Shown here in pieces: positions 35,930 through 43,340 of a stretch of DNA of 64,000 nt. The notes under the pieces are model-generated. The model saw only the letters and a program-made list of their open reading frames with translations, did not search any database and was not told the DNA's origin. The DNA is taken from positions 248,001-312,000 of the forward strand of contig NZ_BAABFN010000005.1 in assembly GCF_039541075.1 (NCBI RefSeq). Reading direction: 5' to 3'. Position numbers and translations under genes: made by a program. This DNA is from Compostibacter hankyongensis (GTDB lineage: Bacteria > Bacteroidota > Bacteroidia > Chitinophagales > Chitinophagaceae). The number at the start of each line of letters is the position of its first letter. Within the stretch, counting starts at the first letter, position 1.

Positions 35930-36676
35930 ATTCCAGATCTCCCAGGAAGCTTCTGCCTGAAGGATCAGCATTTCTTCGCCGTTCTTTACCTGTGCGCCCT
36001 GCTCCCGGCCCCTCCGCAGAAAAAGCGTTTCCGCAGGATTATATACCAGGTCGTACAGCAGGTGGCGGGGAGAAAGCAGGTTATAAGGAATATCGGGGCA
36101 GGCATTTACCTGGGGGTACATCCCCAGCGGGGTGGTATTAATCAGCAGCGTATACCGTTCCATAGCCGGTTCGTCCAGCGAGGCATAGTCCCTGATCCCG
36201 GCGGCGGCGTTACCCTGCCGGCTGACGAGCTCGGCGGCAATGCCCAGACGGGCGAGCACCCAGGCTACGGCCCTGGCCGCCCCGCCGGTACCCAGGATGA
36301 GGGCCTGCACATGATGCGGCTCCAGCAAAGGGCGGAGGGAACGTTCAAAACCGATGACGTCTGTATTATAGCCCTTCCGCATACCTTTTTGGAAACGGAT
36401 GCAGTTTACCGCTCCCACTTCGGAGGCGGCATCCGAGAGCTCGTCCATAAAGGGCATTACCTGTTGCTTATAAGGGATGGTAACGTTCAGTCCTTCCAGG
36501 GCGGGATGCTGCTCAAGCAGTGCCGGGAAAAGGCCGATGTTTTCGAGGGGATAATTTTCATAACGGCAGTCCGTATGTCCTTCACGGGCAAATTTTTCTG
36601 CGAAGAACTGCCTGGAGAAGGAATGCCCCAGGGGGTAACCGATCAAACCAAACTCTCTCACCGGCTTATTTTTCAA
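35921..36676 (-). CDS. aroE: Shikimate dehydrogenase
   Basis: A 251-residue NADPH-dependent enzyme reducing 3-dehydroshikimate to shikimate in aromatic amino acid synthesis. FGLIGYPLGHSFS (about 9-21) holds the substrate-binding region; LNVTIPYKQQVMPFMD near 63 includes the catalytic Lys; GAVNCIRF near 88 and LGTGGAARAVAWVL near 125 (NADP-binding) complete the set. Length is slightly short but normal for Bacteroidota. Its start overlaps the end of the ComA-like gene by 11 bp, so the two are translationally coupled. Its last codons lie in a 48-bp palindrome. Confidence 0.94.
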   Translation of the reverse strand: MKNKPVREFGLIGYPLGHSFSRQFFAEKFAREGHTDCRYENYPLENIGLFPALLEQHPALEGLNVTIPYKQQVMPFMDELSDAASEVGAVNCIRFQKGMRKGYNTDVIGFERSLRPLLEPHHVQALILGTGGAARAVAWVLARLGIAAELVSRQGNAAAGIRDYASLDEPAMERYTLLINTTPLGMYPQVNACPDIPYNLLSPRHLLYDLVYNPAETLFLRRGREQGAQVKNGEEMLILQAEASWEIWNTP

Positions 36677-37427
36677 GGAAGAGCTGGAAGGTTTCGCTGC
36701 GCAGCCCTACGCGCATGGCTTCCAGCGGAATGGTTTCGTTCGGGGCCACGTTGCCGAGATTCACGTTACAGCCGGCCAGCTGCAGGAAGTAAAACTGCTG
36801 GTCTTTGCGGGGCGCTTCCCAGATGATCTTTTCGGCGGGTATCTTGGTAAGTATCTCCTGTACCAATCCCTGGCGCACCTCTCCGGAATCGCGGTAGATG
36901 CCGACGGTGCCGCTTTCCCGCGCTTCGGCGATAACATAGCTGGCTCCTGCGGAAAGCTCGGCGCTCATCAGCTCAATCCATTTATAGGGAGGCATGATGT
37001 TGGCGGCATCCTTTGAGCCTACCTCGCTGAGCACGGTGGCATGCTGCGCCAGCTTTTCAATATAACCGCATTTTTCGGCGTGCGGGATGATAATGGAACC
37101 ATCCGATACTTCCACATAGTCGATACCGTAGTCTTTCAGCACAGCAATATAATCATCGAACTGGTTACGGACCAGGAAAGCTTCGAACAGGGTGCCGCCG
37201 AAATACACGGGTATATCATGCTCCTGATATACCTGTATCTTCTCCCGCAGGTCGGGGGTTACGAAAGCGGTACCAAAACCCAGCTTCACGATATCCACAT
37301 GGGGGGCGGCCACGGACAGGAAGTTCCTGGTTTCCTGGATGCTGAGTCCCTTGTCCATCACCATGGTCAATCCATGCGTACGCGGCTTTCCCGTTCTTTC
37401 CGGAATCTGGGTCAACTTAAAGTTCAT
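36666..37427 (-). CDS. Phosphosulfolactate synthase (ComA) family protein
   Basis: A 253-residue TIM-barrel protein of the ComA family, which in methanogens adds sulfite to phosphoenolpyruvate to make phosphosulfolactate. I start at 37427 (MNFKLTQIPERTGKPR). Supporting segments: GLTMVMDKGLS near 19, DIVKLGFGTAF near 46, PVYFGGTLFEAF near 75, YVEVSDGSI near 107, EVGSKDAAN near 135 and GIYRDSGEVRQG near 180. It is not a coenzyme-M producer here; the bacterial role is unclear. The gene overlaps aroE by 11 bp. The family call is solid, the reaction is inference. Confidence 0.8.
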   Translation of the reverse strand: MNFKLTQIPERTGKPRTHGLTMVMDKGLSIQETRNFLSVAAPHVDIVKLGFGTAFVTPDLREKIQVYQEHDIPVYFGGTLFEAFLVRNQFDDYIAVLKDYGIDYVEVSDGSIIIPHAEKCGYIEKLAQHATVLSEVGSKDAANIMPPYKWIELMSAELSAGASYVIAEARESGTVGIYRDSGEVRQGLVQEILTKIPAEKIIWEAPRKDQQFYFLQLAGCNVNLGNVAPNETIPLEAMRVGLRSETFQLFLEK

Positions 37428-37541
37428 GTCGTTGCTTTTCAGATTTAAAATGGTCAATCGCGCAAAGTTAATAACTCTGCGTGGAACTCAATGCGATGAT
37501 TATACCAAGTGAAAGCGGCAGGCATCCGCTGGGTAAAGGAT

Positions 37542-38960
37542 TTACCGGTTGTGTTTATGACGGGCAATGAGATCGATCACCCCCTTGTGCTGCAGGGCGG
37601 CCGGATAAAGCGTAATGAGCTTCTTTACCTGCCGCGGCGCGGCGCTCAGGGCAAGGTCCAGCTGCAGCAATCCTTCTTTGGTACGGCCGGATGCCAGCAG
37701 CAGGGCACAGTGGTAATACTGGTAGACCGGCTTATCTCCCGTAGCTTTGCGGGCGCGGTCCAGCTGCACCTCGCCTTCTTCATAGAAGCCTGCCAAAAAA
37801 AGACAGCGGACCAGGCAGCTTCTTACACGCACGCTGGCAGGATGCAGCCGTACGCCTTCCAGCAGGTGGGTAAGCGCATCCTTGTACTGTTCCTGCTGGA
37901 TGAAGCATTCGCAGAGGGCCAGCACATATTCCAGGCTCAGCACGTTGATCTTATGCGCTGTCTGGAGGTACTTTACCGCGGCCGGCCAGTTTTCTTCCTG
38001 CATAAAGGTGCTGGCGATGCGGTAATACAGCCGTTCGTCATCCGGATTCAGGTGATAGGCTTTCCGGAAATAGTAACGGGCCTGGTCGTACTTTTTCTGC
38101 TTTTCATAACAGTGGCCCAGCGCCTCGTAGATCACATCTTCGGGCCGGGCGATCTCCAGGTGCCGCTGGAGGGTCTCTATGGCTTCAGGATATTTCCGGA
38201 TCCGCATGTAGGCGTCCGCCATGTTGCGGTAGGCATATTCGAATTTGTCGTTGACGGCGATGGCGTACTGATAGGCATCGATCGCTTTTTCATACAGCTT
38301 CAGCCCCTGATAGGCAGTGCCCAGGTTGAACCAGGCCAGCTCGGTATAGGGATGCTCATCGATAATCGCCTTATGCAGACGGATGCTTTCTTCCGCACGC
38401 CCGGTAAATTCCGTCCAGAAACATATTTTGTGCAGGGCCTCCTCATTTCCGGGCTCATGCTCCAGCACTCTTTTCAGGCAATCGAATACTTTGTCAAATT
38501 CTTCGCAGTCGTCGTACACATCCGCCAATTCCAGCAGAAGATCGGTACGGTCTTCTCCTTCAAAACGCAGCGCCTGGGTCTCCAGCAGCTTTATGGCCTT
38601 TTCATGCTGGTTCATGCCCAGGTAAACGTCGGCCTTCAGCACATGCAGGTTGATATCCATGGGGTCCAGGGCCTCCACCCGCTCCAGGATACCGAGCGCA
38701 TCCTGATAATGGCGGGTTTCGATCAGCAGGTTGGCTTTTTTGAGAAGCAGAAGCGAGCAGTAGGGGAATTGCTCGATACCGTATTCGGCCGCCTGTATGG
38801 CATATTGCAGCTGATCCTGGTCGTCGTAATAATCGATGATCTGTTCAAAAGAGTCCTCATCCAGGAAGGCATGAGCCCGTCCGTCCCTAAGATTTTCGTA
38901 TTGCTGGATAAGCTCGTTCAGTGAATGAAATTCATCACTGAATTGGTTCTCATTCATCAT
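37542..38960 (-). CDS. Tetratricopeptide repeat protein
   Basis: A 472-residue protein made almost wholly of TPR helices. About eleven repeats can be followed from residue 55 to 440, for example AWFNLGTAYQGLKLYEKAI, YRNMADAYMRIRKYPEAIE and YEALGHCYEKQKKYDQARY, each with the usual W-LG-Y-A-F-A pattern. There is no signal peptide, membrane helix or catalytic domain, so it probably acts in the cytoplasm as a scaffold for protein contacts. The N-terminal 50 residues are acidic. It is a single gene, divergent from the small secreted protein. The partner is unknown. Confidence 0.88.
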   Translation of the reverse strand: MMNENQFSDEFHSLNELIQQYENLRDGRAHAFLDEDSFEQIIDYYDDQDQLQYAIQAAEYGIEQFPYCSLLLLKKANLLIETRHYQDALGILERVEALDPMDINLHVLKADVYLGMNQHEKAIKLLETQALRFEGEDRTDLLLELADVYDDCEEFDKVFDCLKRVLEHEPGNEEALHKICFWTEFTGRAEESIRLHKAIIDEHPYTELAWFNLGTAYQGLKLYEKAIDAYQYAIAVNDKFEYAYRNMADAYMRIRKYPEAIETLQRHLEIARPEDVIYEALGHCYEKQKKYDQARYYFRKAYHLNPDDERLYYRIASTFMQEENWPAAVKYLQTAHKINVLSLEYVLALCECFIQQEQYKDALTHLLEGVRLHPASVRVRSCLVRCLFLAGFYEEGEVQLDRARKATGDKPVYQYYHCALLLASGRTKEGLLQLDLALSAAPRQVKKLITLYPAALQHKGVIDLIARHKHNR

Positions 38961-39041
38961 TGCTGTAAATATAGGGAAATTTGCGGAATACGTGGATTTA
39001 ACAAAACATTAACCCTTCTTTCCCTTTTCCCCGGTTTTTCG

Positions 39042-39049
39042 TATATTTG
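39042..39049 (+). promoter_or_regulatory. -7 box of the small secreted protein gene
   Basis: TATATTTG, a perfect TAnnTTTG, ends 10 bp before the ATG at 39060, so the message would have only a few nt of leader. No TTTG is seen at the expected upstream spacing. Confidence 0.55.
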
Positions 39050-39059
39050 CTCTACCTAT

Positions 39060-39470
39060 ATGAAGAAACGGCTTGTTATATTGCTTTTTGGTGTCTTTGC
39101 AGCCTGTGCTGTGCCTGGTATTATCTTCTGTAATATCCTGCACGGCAAAGGTACGAATCCTGAGGGACCTGTCCCGCCGGCAGTGACGAATCCGCCTTTA
39201 TCCCTACGACCCGCGCCCGCTCTTCCCAGCTTCTTTTTCCCGCGCAATGAAACGGTGCTTTCCATGAGCCCCGTATCTCATTCACATTACACCGCTACGC
39301 GAAGCTGGTTTTCCACCCAGCCTGCGGGTACGGATGCGCTGATCATTACCGGTAAAACCGTTTACCGGCGGGGTAATACCTTTTTGCTGGTACCGCAGCG
39401 CTTTGTATTGTCACTGCACCCCGTCGGAAAAGAAAACGGTAGCTCCACATTGCTGAATCCCAAGGGATAA
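39060..39470 (+). CDS. Small secreted or membrane-anchored protein, unknown function
   Basis: A 136-residue protein, start at 39060 (MKKRLVILLFGVFAACAVPG), where a basic start and hydrophobic core form a signal or anchor. A Pro-rich linker (PEGPVPPAVTNPPLS) is followed by a compact C-terminal part (TGKTVYRRGNTFLLVPQRF). I recognise no family. Evidence that it is real: the -7 box just upstream, the clear signal, and no better frame on the other strand in this gap. It ends 30 bp before the convergent GLPGLI gene. Confidence 0.6.
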   Translation: MKKRLVILLFGVFAACAVPGIIFCNILHGKGTNPEGPVPPAVTNPPLSLRPAPALPSFFFPRNETVLSMSPVSHSHYTATRSWFSTQPAGTDALIITGKTVYRRGNTFLLVPQRFVLSLHPVGKENGSSTLLNPKG

Positions 39471-39500
39471 ACCCTTTCTTCCACACCGTAATGCCGTATT

Positions 39501-40178
39501 TCAATCTTTTTGCCGCATAGATCTCCATTCCTGCGGGGAGAGTTCACGGTAACCGCTGTCCGGAATATCAAACCAGGAAGCCGGCAGGGGCTCTGTTTCC
39601 ACAGCAGTAGCCGTAAACACCATCTTCAGCCCCCTGTGGGTAGTCTTTTCATACTCCAGCGGAAAACCCTGCAGACCGTTGAACTGTCCGTTGAATCCGT
39701 CCTGCGCCGCCGAAAGCGCCGGGGTATAATATACGGTAAAGATGCTGCCGTCTTTCAGCTGCCCGATGGCCTTCCGGCAGATATAGCCTGCAATCTTGCG
39801 GCTGCCGGATACGTCCCGGAAGGTTACGCCGTTGTACCGGGCCTGCAGTGTGTCCACATCGCCGCTGCTCAGGCGGAGCAGGTACTTGTTCTGCAATATT
39901 TCGATCAGGGAAACCGCGGAGCTGTCCCGCGTGTCGTGAATGGTTGTATAATGATACCGCTGCCCGAGATACATATCCGTACGGGTACGGTAGGGTTTGA
40001 AAGCGATATCGAAATGACTGCCGCGGAACATACCAGCGGCATTGGCGGGAGCATCCGCAGGCAGCTCCACCTCTACTTTGTATACGATCTTTCCTTCGGA
40101 AAGCATATGCTGCGCCCTGACGGGCAGGGCCGGAAAAAGCAGCACGGAAAATACCAGAAGAACGCCGATCTTTTGCAT
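39501..40178 (-). CDS. GLPGLI-like secreted protein
   Basis: A 225-residue exported protein. The signal peptide is about 1-22 (ending LPVRAQ). The beta-rich body has GKIVYKVEVELP, RYHYTTIHDTRDSS, KIAGYICRKAIGQ and the motif FNGLQGFPLEYE near residue 168, which resembles the GLPGLI signature of a Bacteroidota family. DUF4412 is a possible alternative. Function is unknown; members are often near outer membrane protein genes. It lies 85 bp after the yidC stop on the same strand and may be co-transcribed. Confidence 0.7.
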   Translation of the reverse strand: MQKIGVLLVFSVLLFPALPVRAQHMLSEGKIVYKVEVELPADAPANAAGMFRGSHFDIAFKPYRTRTDMYLGQRYHYTTIHDTRDSSAVSLIEILQNKYLLRLSSGDVDTLQARYNGVTFRDVSGSRKIAGYICRKAIGQLKDGSIFTVYYTPALSAAQDGFNGQFNGLQGFPLEYEKTTHRGLKMVFTATAVETEPLPASWFDIPDSGYRELSPQEWRSMRQKD

Positions 40179-40263
40179 AGAACTGCTTTACAGGGTCAGC
40201 GCTCCGGCCATATCCGGAACCGGACCGTCAGTGACGGCGCTCCCCTTCTGCAACATTACAAAA

Positions 40264-42129
40264 TTATTTCTTCCGTTGTTGCGTAAGCGTCTGCTTCTGC
40301 TGCTGGGCCTGCTCCAGCCGCTGCATCCATTTTGATTTCTGGGGGCCTTTCTTTTTGTTTTCCTGGATCTGCCGGTGGATCTTGTCCTCGTCGATAATAT
40401 AAGTCTGGATCACCCACTGAATGGCGATGGTGATCAGGTTGGAGATCAGGTAGTACAGGGTCAGCGCCGCCGCCATGCTGTTGAAGAAGCCCAGGAAAAA
40501 GACGGGCATGATGTAAGGCATGTATTTCAGCGCGGGATTATCCTGTCCTGCGCCGCCCATACCGGTCATATTTTTATTGTAAAAGGCCATGAACAGGCTG
40601 GTGAGCGTCATCAGCAGGGTCAGCAGGCTCACGTGATCGCCGTACAGGGGGATGCGGAACGGAAGATGCAGCACCGCATCGTAAATGCTGAGATCCTTTA
40701 CCCATAAAAAGGATTGCTGCCGCACTTCTATGGTGGACTGGAACAGCATGTACAGGGAAAAGAAGATGGGGATCTGCAGCACCATCGGCAGACATCCGCC
40801 CAGGGGGCTGACGCCCGTAGAGCGGAAAAGCTTCATCTGCTCCATGCCGAACTTCTGCTGATCGTCCTTGTACTTTTCCTTGAGGGCATCCAGCTCGGGC
40901 TTCAGCACCTTCATCTTGGCCTGGGAGAGGTAGCTCTTATAGGTCAGCGGCGAGATCAGCAGCCGGATCACGATGGTCAGGAAGATGATCGTTATCCCCC
41001 AGCTGCCGAATATTTTTCCCAGGAACAGAAAGACCGGCAGCAGCAGCCATTTGTTGATGTATTTGGCAAAGGTATAAAGGCCGTAACCAAGGGGAATTAC
41101 TTCTTCCAGATCACGGTGGTAGGACTTTAAAATATAATAATCATTCGGCCCGTAATAGATGTGCATGGGGAATTCAAACTCCGCAGCCGGGGTATAGGGG
41201 ATCTGCATACGGAAATCCGCCTGGGCGATATACGCGGAAGAATCTCCGGCCAGCTTGCCTTTTATATCGAGGTTATCAAACGACTTGTCGGCGACCAGCG
41301 AGGTATTGAAAAAATGCTGTTTAAAGCTCACCCACTGCACCGGCTCGGTCAGCTCCTTGTCGGTGGTGCGGATCAGGCTGAAATAATCGTGCTCTCCGTT
41401 CTGAAGACGGTAATAGATCTGGGTATTGTTTTTTTCCACTTTGGCATCCGGCTCCTGCTGGTTGGCCTGCCCGTTCCAGATCAGGGAAAGCGTTTTATCG
41501 GTAGGCCGGAGGACGTTCTCCAGCCCCACCATTTTCACGTTAAAGTCCAGCATGTACTGGCCCGGGTGCAATACGTAGCGGTATTCCAGATAATGAGCCG
41601 CATCCCCGGCCTCGAGCCGGTAGGCTATCGTACGCGTACTGTCTGCCCCAAGGGTATTTTCCATGAGACGGAACTGCAGATTATTGGTGCGTACAGGCTG
41701 GTTGGCGGCGGTATAAAAGAGCAGGCCGAGCTGATCGTAATGGCTGTTCATAAGATCCAGCGGGCTGCCGTCGTACGCTTTATATTGCTTCAGGATCACC
41801 TTTTCCGGGCGGCCGCCCAGGGAAGAAAACGTGATCTGGACCAGGGCATTCTCCACGGTGAGTGTTTGGGTGGCGCCTGTTCCGGCCGCGGCAAACACGC
41901 CCAGCTGGCTGCTGCGCTGCAGGGAATCGTAACGTTGCTGAACAGCGGTATCCAGCGCAGCCGTCTTGGCCCGGACAGCATCGGCCTTCTGCTGGCTGAC
42001 CCTGGCAATAGAGTCGCGCCGGGCCTTCTGCGCCGCCTGGTACTCCTTTTGCCCGCGCTGGTTGTATACCATATAGCCTATCAGCAGCAAGCCCAGCAGT
42101 AAAAATCCGATGGTCGTATTTCTGTCCAT
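40264..42129 (-). CDS. yidC: Membrane protein insertase YidC
   Basis: A 621-residue inner-membrane insertase helping newly made membrane proteins fold and enter the bilayer, alone or with SecYEG. One N-terminal helix (about 5-22, TIGFLLLGLLLIGYMVY) is followed by the large periplasmic beta domain (about 70-355) found in Gram-negative YidC. The insertase core is C-terminal, about 365-590: LPVFLFLGKIFGSWGITII, the cytoplasmic SYLSQAKMKVLKPELDALK hairpin and QIPIFFSLYMLFQST. The tail is basic (KKKGPQKSKWMQRLEQ). A -7 box (TACCTTTG, 42200-42207) lies about 70 bp upstream. Confidence 0.97.
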   Translation of the reverse strand: MDRNTTIGFLLLGLLLIGYMVYNQRGQKEYQAAQKARRDSIARVSQQKADAVRAKTAALDTAVQQRYDSLQRSSQLGVFAAAGTGATQTLTVENALVQITFSSLGGRPEKVILKQYKAYDGSPLDLMNSHYDQLGLLFYTAANQPVRTNNLQFRLMENTLGADSTRTIAYRLEAGDAAHYLEYRYVLHPGQYMLDFNVKMVGLENVLRPTDKTLSLIWNGQANQQEPDAKVEKNNTQIYYRLQNGEHDYFSLIRTTDKELTEPVQWVSFKQHFFNTSLVADKSFDNLDIKGKLAGDSSAYIAQADFRMQIPYTPAAEFEFPMHIYYGPNDYYILKSYHRDLEEVIPLGYGLYTFAKYINKWLLLPVFLFLGKIFGSWGITIIFLTIVIRLLISPLTYKSYLSQAKMKVLKPELDALKEKYKDDQQKFGMEQMKLFRSTGVSPLGGCLPMVLQIPIFFSLYMLFQSTIEVRQQSFLWVKDLSIYDAVLHLPFRIPLYGDHVSLLTLLMTLTSLFMAFYNKNMTGMGGAGQDNPALKYMPYIMPVFFLGFFNSMAAALTLYYLISNLITIAIQWVIQTYIIDEDKIHRQIQENKKKGPQKSKWMQRLEQAQQQKQTLTQQRKK

Positions 42130-42199
42130 GAAGCCGAAAATATTTTAGATCAACAGGTTACCGCAATAACCGGTAGATGGTTCATCCATTTTGAGGTTG

Positions 42200-42207
42200 C
42201 AAAGGTA
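42200..42207 (-). promoter_or_regulatory. -7 box upstream of yidC
   Basis: TACCTTTG on the minus strand is a perfect TAnnTTTG. No TTTG is found at the usual distance. It would give a leader of about 65 nt. Confidence 0.5.
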
Positions 42208-42318
42208 CGCAAATGAAGACGAATTATAAGAACAACCCCGCCCCGCCGTGATTTTCCTTCCATTTGGTTGCAAGGTGATGGGAATCATTGTATTTTGTAT
42301 CTGTTCAACCCACTATCC

Positions 42319-43338
42319 ATGCAAAAAGACATCGATACCGCAACCATCGCGGTCGGCGTGGTCGGACTGGGCATGATGGGATGCAGCATCACCACCTGTC
42401 TGCTCATGGCCGGTCATCCGGTCGTAGCGGTAGCTCCCATTCCTGCCGATCTCGAACATGCCGCCACCCGTATCCGCCATCACCTGGAAAGATCCCGGCA
42501 GGAAGGGCTGGCTGCTGAAGCGCCCGGTCATTATCTGAAACATTTGCTGATCACGGAGGATTACACGGCGCTGGCTCCCTGCCGGCTGGTCATCGAATGC
42601 ACCCTGGAGGATACCGCCATCAAAAGATCGGTATACGAAAAAACCGAGGCCGTCATCGGGCGGGATGCGCTGCTGGTCAGCAACACTTCCGCCATACCGA
42701 TCAGCATGCTGCAAAAACTGACACAGGTGCCGGAACGTTTTTTCGGATTGCATTGGGCGGAGCCCTCTCATACCACCCGCTTTCTGGAAGTCATCTGCGG
42801 AGATGCAAGCGCGTTGCCGCTGGGAGAATATCTGTATGACCTCGCCCACTGCTGGGGAAAGGAACCGACGCTGGTGCGCAAGGATATCCGGGGCTTTATC
42901 ACCAACCGGCTCATGTATGCGCTGTACCGCGAAGCCTTCTACCTGGTGGAGAACGGCTATGCCACCGTAGAGGATGTGGACCGGGCCTGCCGCAACAACG
43001 CCGGCTACTGGATGACGCTGGCCGGCATTTTCCGCTGGATGGACCTTACCGGCGTACCGGCTTATCATACCGTCATGCAGGAGCTGTTTCCCACCCTGAG
43101 CAATGCACGGGATGTACCCAAACTGATCGATGATATCGTGCGGGCCGGCGGCAGGGGCGTCTCCAACGGGAAAGGTTTCTATACCTATACGTCCGAAGAG
43201 GCAAAGCTCTGGGAAGAAACCTTTACCGCTTTCAGCTATGAGATCCGGCAGCTGGCGTTAAAATATCCGGAAGATGTGGTAAAAAAGAAACTGGAATCGT
43301 CCACCGGCGAAAAGACACAGGAGCCCGCCGGCGGATAA
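42319..43338 (+). CDS. 3-hydroxyacyl-CoA dehydrogenase family protein
   Basis: A 339-residue NAD-dependent dehydrogenase of the hydroxyacyl-CoA type. I start at 42319 (MQKDIDTATIAVGVVG). The Rossmann motif GVVGLGMMGCSI is near residue 13, VIECTLEDTAIKRSVYE near 92, the catalytic-region FFGLHWAEPSHTTRFLEVI near 140 (with His145 in the expected place), KDIRGFITNRLMYALYRE near 191 and a C-terminal dimerisation domain. The His and Glu partners look kept, so it should be active. It could act on 3-hydroxybutyryl-CoA or on another short 3-hydroxyacid. It is a single gene ending 2 bp before the convergent oxidoreductase. Confidence 0.88.
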   Translation: MQKDIDTATIAVGVVGLGMMGCSITTCLLMAGHPVVAVAPIPADLEHAATRIRHHLERSRQEGLAAEAPGHYLKHLLITEDYTALAPCRLVIECTLEDTAIKRSVYEKTEAVIGRDALLVSNTSAIPISMLQKLTQVPERFFGLHWAEPSHTTRFLEVICGDASALPLGEYLYDLAHCWGKEPTLVRKDIRGFITNRLMYALYREAFYLVENGYATVEDVDRACRNNAGYWMTLAGIFRWMDLTGVPAYHTVMQELFPTLSNARDVPKLIDDIVRAGGRGVSNGKGFYTYTSEEAKLWEETFTAFSYEIRQLALKYPEDVVKKKLESSTGEKTQEPAGG

Positions 43339-43340
43339 CC

